This document shows positions 31,553 to 40,173 of a stretch of 64,000 bases of DNA, in pieces (within the stretch, counting starts at the first letter, position 1; every line of letters starts with the position of its first letter). The notes beneath the pieces are model-generated. The model made no database searches, was not told where the DNA came from, and worked only from the letters and a program-made list of their open reading frames with translations. The position numbers and the translations under genes are program-made. This stretch comes from JACOMS01 sp964352785 (GTDB lineage: Bacteria > Pseudomonadota > Alphaproteobacteria > Caulobacterales > Maricaulaceae): assembly GCA_964352785.1 (NCBI GenBank), contig CAYGTI010000016.1:1-64000 (forward strand). Direction: 5' to 3'.

Positions 31553-31601
31553 AGGAGCCTCCATGAAACGCCGCGAGCCATAGGCCCAATAAGTGCCGCA
31601 T

Positions 31602-32504
31602 TTATACTCGGCCCAATGAATAGTTTAGTATTTTATAAGCGAGCTTGGAAGCTAAAAAATCCGGCCCATGTAATTTCTTAATCGGGGCTAATTCGTTGAT
31701 GTCAGCCCCAACGATTGTGCCCAGTTCTGAGGCCCGTTTTATAATTGCTATGGCATCGGCCCAAAAAACCCCACCGGGTTCGGGTGTGCCTGTGGACGGC
31801 ATCAGCGAGCTGTCAAAGCCGTCGAGATCAAAGGTCAGGTAAATTGGACGGTCTTTGAACGGCTTTACGATTTCCTCGACATCCCAGCCTTTAATATCCT
31901 TGCCCCAATGAATTGTGATACGGTGTTTATTCGCCTCATAGAAAGGGATTTCTTCCTTTGAGATATTACGAATACCGCAAGAGACAATCGGTACTGTAGG
32001 GTGATCGAGTACACGGCGAATGGCGGCGGCATGAGAATAATGTTCGCCTTCATAGCCGTCGCGTAAATCGGCATGGGCGTCAAAATGTAGGATGATGAGG
32101 TCATCATACTTTTCAAGGAAAGGACGGATTGCGCCTGGCGTAATTGAATGCTCGCCGCCAAAAACAAATGGAAACTTTCCATCCCCTAAGACGGTGCGTG
32201 TCATAGATTCCAGAACTTTAAGCGCCGCTTCTATGTCGCTATTATCGATGACTGGTTCACGCGCCGTAATGACGCCGTAAAGCTCCACAGGCTCATACCA
32301 AAGATCTTCATCAAATAGCTCAACCTCCTGGCTGGCTTTGATCATAGCCGCCGGGCCATTTTCTGTCCCGCCGCCATAGGAGACCGAGGCCTCCAATCCA
32401 TAGGGAATTATGACCGCGCCAGAGTTCTCATAGTCTGTCGCCAATTCAGGCGGCAGACCGAGAAATCCATCCGCAGGCTTTAACATTGCGAAGGGCGCAC
32501 TCAT
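31602..32504 (-). CDS. arginase/agmatinase-family ureohydrolase
   Basis: A 300-residue enzyme with the binuclear manganese site of the family: 'FGGEHSITPG', 'LHFDAHADLRDGYEGEHYSH' and 'YLTFDLDGFDSSLMPSTGTP'. It hydrolyses a guanidino compound to urea and an amine. The company of a decarboxylase and a deoxyhypusine-synthase homologue points to agmatine or a guanidino-polyamine, but the substrate is not fixed by sequence. It overlaps the upstream gene by four bases (ATGA). No arginine decarboxylase is present in the window. Confidence 0.93.
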   Translation of the reverse strand: MSAPFAMLKPADGFLGLPPELATDYENSGAVIIPYGLEASVSYGGGTENGPAAMIKASQEVELFDEDLWYEPVELYGVITAREPVIDNSDIEAALKVLESMTRTVLGDGKFPFVFGGEHSITPGAIRPFLEKYDDLIILHFDAHADLRDGYEGEHYSHAAAIRRVLDHPTVPIVSCGIRNISKEEIPFYEANKHRITIHWGKDIKGWDVEEIVKPFKDRPIYLTFDLDGFDSSLMPSTGTPEPGGVFWADAIAIIKRASELGTIVGADINELAPIKKLHGPDFLASKLAYKILNYSLGRV

Positions 32505-33529
32505 TTTTGAAACATTTTCGCAAATTCACGGCGCGGACGGTTTTTCCAGTCGCAGCTATGATAAGCATCAGACGCAAGTAGAGGCACAACAGAGCCCGCC
32601 TCGGCAAAGACCATTTGTTCCAACGTCGTTTGCACCTTTCCCCAACTCGCAGCTTCTTTGAGCGTCGAGCTTGAACAGGCTCCATCACGCACATCAGCCA
32701 CAGTAATCTGCACAGCATATTTGTGCATCTCAGCTTCGATGCCGAGAATTTCAGCACAAACAACTGTATCTTGAACGAAGTTTTTCGGCACGCCGCCGCC
32801 AATCATCAGAAGCCCCGTTGAGCCTGCTTTAATTTTAACGTCGGTTAGTTCGCGAAAATCGGCCACGCTATCGATTGACAGATAGTTGCCCGGATTTTCG
32901 ACTTGGTGTTTTACAAGGCCAAAACCAGCCGAGCAATCAGAGAAAGCCGGCACAAAAATAGGTACATTATGATCGTAACACGTTTCAATCAGGGAGTCTT
33001 TTTTGACCGCATTGGCTTTTAACCATTTACCCATTTCCCAGATAAATTCACGTGATGAATAGGGGCGACGCTCAAGGCTGTCGGTAATCTCTTTGATAAC
33101 ATGATCACACGCTTGCAGCTCTTCTTCGTCAATATAAGTGTCGTAAATGCGGTCAATGTAAAGCTCGCGTAATTCATTGTCATCGACGTGGCTATCCGCT
33201 TGATAGTGCTTGTAGCCAAGCGCTTCAAAGAAATCCATGTCAACGATTGATGCGCCCGTCGAGACAATCGCGTCAACCATACCGTATTTCACGAGGTCGC
33301 GGTAAACGTCCATACACCCGCCCGCCGAAGTCGACCCCGCGAGTGTAAGAATGACAGAGCAATCTTTATCTTCCACAGCTTGTTTGAAGATATCGCTCGC
33401 GCGGCCAAGATCGCGAGCCGTGAAGGACATTTTGCCCATAGCTTTGATGATAGGGCGGGCGTCAATTTTTGTGATGTCAAAATGTTCGACAACATTACTG
33501 AGTAACTGGGCTTTAGTGTTTTTAGTCAT
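32501..33529 (-). CDS. deoxyhypusine-synthase homologue
   Basis: A 342-residue NAD-dependent aminobutyl-transferase-fold protein. The catalytic lysine is kept (Lys298, in 'EAASWGKVQT'). 'STSAGGCMDVYRDLVKYGMV' and 'GLLMIGGGVPKNFVQDTV' form the NAD-binding parts. In eukaryotes and archaea the enzyme modifies eIF5A, which bacteria lack. Bacterial homologues are thought to make polyamines such as homospermidine by moving an aminobutyl group. It is two bases after the decarboxylase stop and overlaps the ureohydrolase, so all three are co-expressed. Confidence 0.92.
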   Translation of the reverse strand: MTKNTKAQLLSNVVEHFDITKIDARPIIKAMGKMSFTARDLGRASDIFKQAVEDKDCSVILTLAGSTSAGGCMDVYRDLVKYGMVDAIVSTGASIVDMDFFEALGYKHYQADSHVDDNELRELYIDRIYDTYIDEEELQACDHVIKEITDSLERRPYSSREFIWEMGKWLKANAVKKDSLIETCYDHNVPIFVPAFSDCSAGFGLVKHQVENPGNYLSIDSVADFRELTDVKIKAGSTGLLMIGGGVPKNFVQDTVVCAEILGIEAEMHKYAVQITVADVRDGACSSSTLKEAASWGKVQTTLEQMVFAEAGSVVPLLASDAYHSCDWKNRPRREFAKMFQK

Positions 33530-33531
33530 GA

Positions 33532-34728
33532 TTAATCTTCCAAAATGGCGACAGTGTGGTCGCTGTAAAATCCGTTAAAGTGTGTGGCGAGCGTTTGGCC
33601 ATAAGCGCCAAGGTTTTGTATTTCTATCCAGTCGCCTTCGCAGGTATCTGCAGGCAAATGGAAGGGGCCGTTCATCGTATCTGCGCTGTCGCAAGTCGGC
33701 CCAAAGAACCGGAAACCGGTAGTATTGGCGCAGGGCGCAGGCGGACGGTTACGGTGATGTTTGACTGGAAATTTCCATGAAAACTGTCCAGCATCAAAGA
33801 GTGAACCATAAGTCCCGTCATTTAGGTAAAGGTCTGTGCCCTTGCGCAGCTCAACGCGCACAAGCGTTGCCCCGCCTTCTGCACAAAGTGCGCGGCCGGG
33901 CTCACCATAAACCTCTAGGCCATTAAATCCATTTGCGGATAAGCTCACTGAAATCGCGTCGAAATAATCCTGCGTCGGCGCGATTGGCATATCCGGATAG
34001 GCCACCGGAAATCCGCCACCAACATCAATGGAATCGATCTTAACACCTGACGCGTCAACAACGCGGCGTGCATAAGTCAGTGCGCTATTATAATTCTCAA
34101 TAATCAGGCACTGAGACCCGACATGAAAACATAGGCCAAGCTTTTGCGCAACGCCGCGCGCGGACTTTAGCAGCGCAACAGCTTCATCAAAGTCAGCCCC
34201 AAATTTTCCACCCAATGGCATAACCGCGCCAAGCTGCTTACTGACTTTTGGTAATGCTAAACGCAAATGCAGATGAAGATCCGCCGCTTCATCGGTGCAG
34301 TCCAAAATCTTTTGAAGTTCATCCGCATGGTCAAAGGACATATTGCGAACGCCACTCATATAGGCATGTGCAATAGTGCGGCGCGATTTAATCGGATGCA
34401 TCAAATAGAGCGCGGCGTCAGGCAAAAGGCCTTTGACAAGATCAATCTCGCGAATGGACGCGACGTCAAAACGCTTAATGCCTTCATGTGCCAAAATCTG
34501 AAGGAGAGACGGATGAGGGTTTGATTTCACGGCGTAAAGCACGTGACCTGGGAAGCCGCCTACAAATTGCCGTGCCGCCTGTTCGATTTTCCGTGGATAA
34601 AGCGCGTAAAATTGGTCATCGCCCTGATAAGCGGCAATAGCATCTGAGACGGTATTGTAGGTCGGCAAGCCATAAGGCTTTAATTGTGTAAGGTGTTGCA
34701 CCGTGGCAACGTGATTTGCATTCAACAT
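33532..34728 (-). CDS. group IV ornithine/lysine decarboxylase
   Basis: A 398-residue PLP enzyme of the alanine-racemase/ODC fold. The cofactor lysine is Lys68 in 'YAVKSNPHP'. 'CFHVGSQCL' and 'IDVGGGFPVAYP' bind PLP phosphate. 'EPGRALCAEGG' is conserved, and the catalytic Cys is in 'FFGPTCDSADTMN'. It makes putrescine (or cadaverine) to supply the next enzyme. It is the first gene of the polyamine operon and has a structured leader upstream. Confidence 0.94.
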   Translation of the reverse strand: MLNANHVATVQHLTQLKPYGLPTYNTVSDAIAAYQGDDQFYALYPRKIEQAARQFVGGFPGHVLYAVKSNPHPSLLQILAHEGIKRFDVASIREIDLVKGLLPDAALYLMHPIKSRRTIAHAYMSGVRNMSFDHADELQKILDCTDEAADLHLHLRLALPKVSKQLGAVMPLGGKFGADFDEAVALLKSARGVAQKLGLCFHVGSQCLIIENYNSALTYARRVVDASGVKIDSIDVGGGFPVAYPDMPIAPTQDYFDAISVSLSANGFNGLEVYGEPGRALCAEGGATLVRVELRKGTDLYLNDGTYGSLFDAGQFSWKFPVKHHRNRPPAPCANTTGFRFFGPTCDSADTMNGPFHLPADTCEGDWIEIQNLGAYGQTLATHFNGFYSDHTVAILED

Positions 34729-34834
34729 AGGATAAATTTCCGAAGAGCCCTATCGAACAGGGTCAAATTCAAGGAAACAACAAACCTCTAGCAATAGAGG
34801 ATGTCAGCGGCGGGAGGTTCGGCGAGCGTTTGGT
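34729..34834 (-). promoter_or_regulatory. structured leader of the decarboxylase gene
   Basis: Between the gene start and 34834 the minus strand can form two hairpins: one with arms in 34748-34762 (CCCT/AGGG around TCGAA) and one with arms CCTCTA and TAGAGG at 34786-34800, followed by a T-rich stretch. Alphaproteobacterial ornithine decarboxylase genes often carry the long speF RNA leader. I cannot confirm that this is one. Confidence 0.35.
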
Positions 34835-34971
34835 TAAGCCCGCTCCGCACTACTAAATTCCGCAATAGCGGCCAAATAATCTTGATGTTTAGACGATAGG
34901 AACGTGTCTCCCAACTGCGCTTGCAGTGGAATTGATGTACTCATGGATTTGTAGATAAGGGCCTGGGCCAT
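34834..34971 (-). CDS. possible 45-residue leader-region peptide
   Basis: An ATG at 34971 opens a soluble frame (MAQALIYKSMSTSIPLQAQL, ending FSSAERA). A longer in-frame start at 35091 would add a hydrophobic segment. Neither has a good ribosome site, and no family is recognised. It occupies part of the gap before the polyamine operon. It may be a real small gene or a chance frame in an RNA leader. Confidence 0.25.
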   Translation of the reverse strand: MAQALIYKSMSTSIPLQAQLGDTFLSSKHQDYLAAIAEFSSAERA

Positions 34972-35349
34972 ACCAACAACTCTCAATTCCCAATCGTCGC
35001 CTCTATAGAGGCAGGACAAAAACAAAACCAAGACGCTACCGGCGGCTATTAGATGAGCTTTTCGGCACACCATGGCTGACAGTTTTCCCATTCAATGCAC
35101 ATTTAAGGCTGTTTGTTAAGGGCTCGCTGTAGCTCGCTTTATCGTCAAATCGTGACCTATTTTAAGATTCGAATTTTGGCAAGTTATTTCTTTAAAAAGA
35201 GCAAGGCCGTGGTGATAAAACCCGTTTGTGAGTTCGCCGCCTAATCATTTGATCGGCATCGCAACCAGACGCAGCCTTACTGACGGGCTTCTTCTGTCAT
35301 GAGTTCAAGCATCACTCTCACTGCCACCAAATTTTTGAAAATGTCCCGA
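34972..35349. other. gene-free region between polyamine operon and carotenoid oxygenase
   Basis: About 380 bases with no convincing coding frame. It must contain the promoter for the minus-strand polyamine operon. A short inverted repeat CCTCTATAGAGG lies near 35000-35011. I see no tRNA and no clear terminator. Confidence 0.5.
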
Positions 35350-36822
35350 CTATGCGGCCCAGCCATCGATGTGTTCCGGCTTCATCCAGCAGGCGTGGAA
35401 GCCTGCGGGTACGCGGCACGGGAGCGTCACTCTGGCTACCGGCCCGGCGCTTAGGTCTTGCGCATTGAAAACCTGGAGCTGCTGCTCGCGGGTTTTTGTG
35501 TTCCAGACAAAGGCGATAAGATAACCGTGATCTTCGCTCTGCGGATTATCCGCCGCCGCAAACCAAGGCTCGCTGTACCAGCAGTGCTCGGCTCCGTCTG
35601 ACCAGGCACCGGCGCACGCGCCAGTCTCTGTGTTAAACTTGCGAAGGCCTGTCCAGCGTAGAATATTGGGATCATGATCGACCAAATAAGCCCATTGTGA
35701 GCGCCGGCCCGTATAAGCGCTGTTACAGGACGGGAATTCGGCGTTGTAATCAGCGTTCAGGCAACGCTCTGACGTCTCGCCGGTTTTGATATTCATCCGA
35801 TATTGCCACAGTCGCGCATCCATGCCGAGTTGCGCGATGCGTTTGGCCGTTCGCATCTCATCAATCTGTCCGTTATCAGCGCGCACGGGCATATAGCGGC
35901 AAGCGGTCATGACGATCTCGTCGCCCTCTTCCCAGCAATTAATCACATGATACAAAAAACAGGGTGTAAATTCGAACCACTGAATAGTCTCCGCCGCGCC
36001 GAATCTTGGGATCACCCCAAAGCGCGCCTTCATAGCTGCGTTAAAGCGGATTTTGTGACGTCCGGCTTTGAGCGCTTCCTCGTCATGATAGACAGGCAAA
36101 TCATGCAAAATAGAATAATTTTCCGTAATCCCCATATCGTGGGGCAGGCGGCTGCCGGGAAGCTCAATCGGGACGTGATGCAATAGCTTCCCGTCTTTGT
36201 CGGCCACACCGTAGCGCATAAAAGGCGGTGTGTCGAAATAGTCAAAAAACATTAACTCACCCGTGATCTCGTCGACTTTTGGGTGGGCCGAGATCGACAT
36301 CTTTGCGGTTTCGGTAAATTCAGCCGTGTCTATGGTTTCTAGTGTGACGGGATCGAGCAGGTAGGCTTTTCCAGCAAGATACCATGTGGCGAGCGCTTTG
36401 CCGCCGTGCCCGATAATATCCGTATTGGCGGTGTCGCTCATGGGTTTATCCGCGCGGCCTTTATGGGTCTGCATAATGCCCCAATGGGATTCTTTATTTT
36501 CGGCAGCGTTGTGCTTCCAACCCTCGGTTTGCACCCATTTGTTGCGGTAGGTGAGTTGTCCATTTTTAAAATGCGCGGCGTGGATCATGCCGTCACCGTC
36601 AAAAGGATGGTAACTGCCCTTGGGTTCATATTTGGGGTTGGGCCCATTGCGAAGATAAACACCGTTCAGATCAGCGGGGATTGCGCCCTCGACGGGGAGG
36701 TCGGTAAGAACAGTTTCTTCTAAAACGGGCGCAAAAGCCCCCGTCAACATCGGGCCGTGGTCTTTGCCAAATGGGGCCTCGGGGCCAAACGGGGCGTCAG
36801 GATTAATAAAAGGCGCGTTCAC
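35350..36822 (-). CDS. carotenoid oxygenase family protein
   Basis: The start is GTG 36822, chosen because GAGGAG lies six bases upstream. It gives 490 residues starting 'VNAPFINPDAPFGPEAPF'. A longer frame to 36900 lacks a ribosome site. It is a seven-bladed propeller with four likely iron-binding histidines in 'ISAHPKVDE', 'LPHDMGITEN', 'YHVINCWEEGD' and 'GFHACWMKPEH'. 'LNGVYLRNGPNPKYEP' and 'HPFDGDGMIHA' are family hallmarks. It cleaves a carotenoid or stilbene-type double bond. The substrate is unknown. No carotenoid synthesis gene is in the window. Confidence 0.93.
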   Translation of the reverse strand: MNAPFINPDAPFGPEAPFGKDHGPMLTGAFAPVLEETVLTDLPVEGAIPADLNGVYLRNGPNPKYEPKGSYHPFDGDGMIHAAHFKNGQLTYRNKWVQTEGWKHNAAENKESHWGIMQTHKGRADKPMSDTANTDIIGHGGKALATWYLAGKAYLLDPVTLETIDTAEFTETAKMSISAHPKVDEITGELMFFDYFDTPPFMRYGVADKDGKLLHHVPIELPGSRLPHDMGITENYSILHDLPVYHDEEALKAGRHKIRFNAAMKARFGVIPRFGAAETIQWFEFTPCFLYHVINCWEEGDEIVMTACRYMPVRADNGQIDEMRTAKRIAQLGMDARLWQYRMNIKTGETSERCLNADYNAEFPSCNSAYTGRRSQWAYLVDHDPNILRWTGLRKFNTETGACAGAWSDGAEHCWYSEPWFAAADNPQSEDHGYLIAFVWNTKTREQQLQVFNAQDLSAGPVARVTLPCRVPAGFHACWMKPEHIDGWAA

Positions 36823-36981
36823 GGTGGACTCCTCTGCCAGCGAGAGCCGCAGGCTTTCTTTATATATGTGAAAATTACTGTAATCACGGCAACAGTTCAA
36901 GAGCCTTCAAAGCGTAAGAAAACAGGGCCGCTTGTTTTGTATATTTCCTATGGTTAGGTAAGAGGATAGCAGGAGTGTAAT

Positions 36982-38211
36982 ATGGCGCATAAGATTTATA
37001 TATTGGGCGGAGCTCAAACGGATTTTTCCGAAAACTGGAGCCGCGCGAACAAGTCTTTATTTGATTTGTTTTCCGAGGCTGTTCTATCGGGTCTTGAGGA
37101 CGCCGCTGTCGAGCCGAAAGATATTGGCGTCGGCCATGTCGGTAACTTCGCAGCGGAGCTTTTTACGGGCCAAGGTATGCTCGGTGGCTACTTTGGCCAT
37201 GTCCATCCAGACTTTTCTGGACTGCCCAGTAGTCGTCACGAAGGTGCATGTGCGTCAGGGTCTCTCGCGATATTGTCTGCTATGGCTGATATCGAAAGCG
37301 GGCGATATGAAACGGCTTGTGTGGTTGGGGTTGAATTAATGCGTAATGTGCCGGGCAAAATTGCGGCCAAACATCTGGGCGCTGCGGCATGGGCTGGACG
37401 CGAAGCGCTCGGCGCAAAATATCTGTGGCCTGCCATGTTTTCGGACTTGGCAGAGGTTTATGAGCAACGCTACGGCCTCGATTATCGACATTTGTCCGAG
37501 ATATCAAAAATCAATTTTGGCAACGCCAAGAAAAACCCCAAAGCTCAAACCCGTAAGTGGGAGTTTACAGATAAAAGTTTCACGCAAGACGGCGCTGAAA
37601 ACCCTGTGATTGAAGGCTGGATGCGCCGTCAGGACTGCGGGCAGGTCACGGACGGCGCGGCTGTGTTGGTTTTAGCCTCAGAAGCACGGGCTGCAGACTA
37701 TGCCAAAGACCGCGGGATTAATATTGTGGACATTCCCTACATCAAGGGGTGGGGTCACACGGTAGCTCCGATGCTTATGGAAACAAAGCTCGCGGAAAGC
37801 CAAGACGGTGGATATGTGTTTCCGTGGACGCGCAAAGCTATCACCGATGCTTATAGGCGCGCCGGGCTTTCGGGGTCGGAGGATTTGGACGCAATAGAAA
37901 CCCATGACTGTTTTTCGATCACGGAATATATGGCGATTGAGCATTTTGGCATCACTGAGCCGGGGCAGGCTTGGCGGGCCATCGAAGAGGGCCGAATTGC
38001 GGTGGACGGAGATATCCCGATCAACCCATCCGGCGGATTAATCGGACTCGGCCATCCCGTTGGGGCTACGGGCGTGCGCATGATGCTGGATGCTGCGCGT
38101 CAAACGACAGGCCGCGCCGAAGATATGCAAGTGGAGGGAGCAAAAACGGTGGCCACGTATAATGTTGGCGGTTCGGCGACAACGAATGTCTCTTTTATAG
38201 TTGGAACTTAA
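36982..38211 (+). CDS. SCP2-type thiolase (acetyl-CoA acetyltransferase family)
   Basis: A 409-residue thiolase. The nucleophile cysteine is in 'HEGACASGSLAI'. 'ETHDCFSITEY' is the HDCF motif of SCP2-type thiolases, and 'NPSGGLIGLGHPVGATG' holds the active histidine. The C-terminus 'VATYNVGGSATTN' replaces the CxGG loop of ordinary thiolases, as expected in this subgroup. It is followed three bases later by a second thiolase, so the two are one unit, perhaps for breakdown of a fatty or isoprenoid acyl-CoA. The substrate is inferred only. Confidence 0.9.
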   Translation: MAHKIYILGGAQTDFSENWSRANKSLFDLFSEAVLSGLEDAAVEPKDIGVGHVGNFAAELFTGQGMLGGYFGHVHPDFSGLPSSRHEGACASGSLAILSAMADIESGRYETACVVGVELMRNVPGKIAAKHLGAAAWAGREALGAKYLWPAMFSDLAEVYEQRYGLDYRHLSEISKINFGNAKKNPKAQTRKWEFTDKSFTQDGAENPVIEGWMRRQDCGQVTDGAAVLVLASEARAADYAKDRGINIVDIPYIKGWGHTVAPMLMETKLAESQDGGYVFPWTRKAITDAYRRAGLSGSEDLDAIETHDCFSITEYMAIEHFGITEPGQAWRAIEEGRIAVDGDIPINPSGGLIGLGHPVGATGVRMMLDAARQTTGRAEDMQVEGAKTVATYNVGGSATTNVSFIVGT

Positions 38212-38214
38212 AGG

Positions 38215-39438
38215 TTGAACACCGCTTATATTTATGATGCGGTGCGCACGCCGCGCGGCAAAGGGCGGCCCGCATCGGCGAAAAAGCCTGGTGGATCGTT
38301 AGCCAGCATAGCGCCGCATATACTTGTTGCAGGATTAATTGACGCGCTGGAGGTCCGTAACCCCGGGATGGGTCGATCCGTAGAGCGCCTGATTCTTGGC
38401 TGCGTCGGGCAAGTGGGGCCGCAAGGCGGACATATTGCGCTGGTCAGTCGCCTTGCGTCAAACCTACCCGATCATGTCTCTGTGAAAAGCTTGAATAATT
38501 ATTGCGTCTCAGGCCTGAGCGCTGTTACGGACGCCGCGCTCTGGGCGCAGTCCGGCCATGCCGGGCTACATCTTGCAGGCGGCGTTGAATGCCTGTCTCA
38601 GGTCGGTTTTTTGGCGGATAATGCAGCCTATTATAATGATCCGCAATTAATTACGCAGCTAAACTACGCGCCGCCGATTCTAGGCGCAGAATTAATGGCC
38701 AGCCTTGAGGGTTACAGCAAGGCTGATTTGGATGAGTTAACATTATTATCCCACCGCCGCGCCGCCGCCGCGTGGGCCAGCTGGCATTACGCTAACAGCG
38801 TTATCCCGGTCCGCGGCCCTGACGGCCAAATTATTCTGGATGATGATGAACTTATCCGTGCAGATTTATGTGTAGATGATCTAGCGAACATGTCTCCGGC
38901 TTTTGCCGCGCTCGGCGCGCAAGGGTATGATGCTATGATGCTGGCCCGGCACCCGAACCTGTCGGAGGTTTCTCATATTCATTCGGTTGCAAACTGCCCG
39001 GGGCTCGCAGATGGTGCGTCATTGGTTTTGATCGGAGATCGAGCTGCTGGCGAAATAGCAGGATTAAAGCCTCTTGCTAAAATAACCACTTTTGCAGAGA
39101 CGGGCGGTGATCCTGTCTTGCAGTTTACGGCTGGATTTGCGTCTATGGAAAGAGCGCTTAAGCAAGCCGGGTTGAGCCTTGCCGATATGGACAGGATTGA
39201 ATTTATGGAAGCCTTTGCTGCGGTGCCGCTTAAATTTCAAAGGGACTATGATGTGGATTGGGATAAGGTCAATGTTGGCGGCGGACACTTGGCCATGGGG
39301 CATCCTATGGGGGCGACGGGCGGTATTTTGGTCACGGCTCTGGTGCACGAATTGATCCGGTGCGGGGGTCAGTTTGGCCTTGTTGTGGCTCATGCGGGCG
39401 GCGGCATCGGTATGGCGATGATAATCGAGCGGGTTTAG
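38215..39438 (+). CDS. thiolase-family acyltransferase with altered CxG motif
   Basis: A 407-residue thiolase with a TTG start just after the previous gene. The acylated cysteine is kept ('LNNYCVSGLSAV'), as is the His loop ('GGGHLAMGHPMGATG'). The C-terminal catalytic Cys (normally CxGGGxG) is replaced: the sequence reads 'VVAHAGGGIGMAM', with His in the Cys position, and NEAFA is MEAFA. The family breaks or makes beta-ketoacyl-CoA. The change may alter the reaction or reflect a subgroup. It pairs with the SCP2-type thiolase. Confidence 0.88.
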   Translation: MNTAYIYDAVRTPRGKGRPASAKKPGGSLASIAPHILVAGLIDALEVRNPGMGRSVERLILGCVGQVGPQGGHIALVSRLASNLPDHVSVKSLNNYCVSGLSAVTDAALWAQSGHAGLHLAGGVECLSQVGFLADNAAYYNDPQLITQLNYAPPILGAELMASLEGYSKADLDELTLLSHRRAAAAWASWHYANSVIPVRGPDGQIILDDDELIRADLCVDDLANMSPAFAALGAQGYDAMMLARHPNLSEVSHIHSVANCPGLADGASLVLIGDRAAGEIAGLKPLAKITTFAETGGDPVLQFTAGFASMERALKQAGLSLADMDRIEFMEAFAAVPLKFQRDYDVDWDKVNVGGGHLAMGHPMGATGGILVTALVHELIRCGGQFGLVVAHAGGGIGMAMIIERV

Positions 39439-39503
39439 CGCACGGAAATGTGCTGATGCTGGGGTACAAGCCGCTCGTATAGGCCAAATCCGGTGCGCGG
39501 CCA

Positions 39504-40172
39504 TTAAGGCTCTGATCTGAACTCATAATAAAGTCCCGCGCCGGGCACTTGAAAAATGGGATCGCCGCCGACGAGCCGCCCGGCTTCGCGGTATCGCAAA
39601 GTGTCGGCCAAGATAATGTCCGCGGATAAAACCATATCCCGGCCCGAGCGCGAGGTAATTCGGCAGGTCTCCGGGATCGAGAAATGATAGACGCCGCCTT
39701 TGATCTGAAGAGGCAGGGCGCATTTTGCTCCGTAAGAGATCAGATCATCTGGCCCCAAATTCGCCAGCAGGTCATCATCACTAAAGTCTACCGGGTTTTT
39801 GAGCGAATAAAAATCCATAAAAACATCTTTATCCGCTTGGCGGAAGGCCCACAGGCGTTGGCGTGAAACATCTCCGTTTGCATCCGTGTTTCGCCATTCG
39901 AGCGCTATCACTGCGCCCGGAAGGGTTGAGTTCTCAACCCGTTTGAAAACCGCATGCTTTTGGTCAACCCAAGGCCGGATATCACCGATTTTTGGCAAGA
40001 CCTTCAGCGCGGCGTCGGTGGCTTGGTATTGTGCTGCGTTAGAATAGCTGCCCGTTAACGCGGTCAGGACATCAGCGCGAACATTGGTTGGCGGGCCGGG
40101 CATCATGGACTGGCAGGACAATATAAGACAGGCCGCGCAGAGCAGCGCGATCATTTTTATATTGCCGTTCAC
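39504..40172 (-). CDS. CpcT/CpeT-domain lipoprotein
   Basis: A 222-residue protein. The N-terminus is a signal sequence ending in LSC (lipobox near residue 20). The rest resembles the CpcT/CpeT family ('LTGSYSNAAQYQATD', 'RQRLWAFRQADKDVFMDFYS', 'CRITSRSGRDMVLSADI'). In cyanobacteria that fold attaches bilins to phycobiliproteins. In non-phototrophs the role is unknown. The stop of sdaA is one base before its start region, so it is in an operon with the serine dehydratase. Confidence 0.82.
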   Translation of the reverse strand: MNGNIKMIALLCAACLILSCQSMMPGPPTNVRADVLTALTGSYSNAAQYQATDAALKVLPKIGDIRPWVDQKHAVFKRVENSTLPGAVIALEWRNTDANGDVSRQRLWAFRQADKDVFMDFYSLKNPVDFSDDDLLANLGPDDLISYGAKCALPLQIKGGVYHFSIPETCRITSRSGRDMVLSADIILADTLRYREAGRLVGGDPIFQVPGAGLYYEFRSEP

Positions 40173-40173
40173 C

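Noticed and set aside
34834..35091. An 85-residue protein with hydrophobic start before the polyamine operon
   Set aside because: The longer version lacks a ribosome site and family. Only a shorter 45-residue version is kept, at low confidence.
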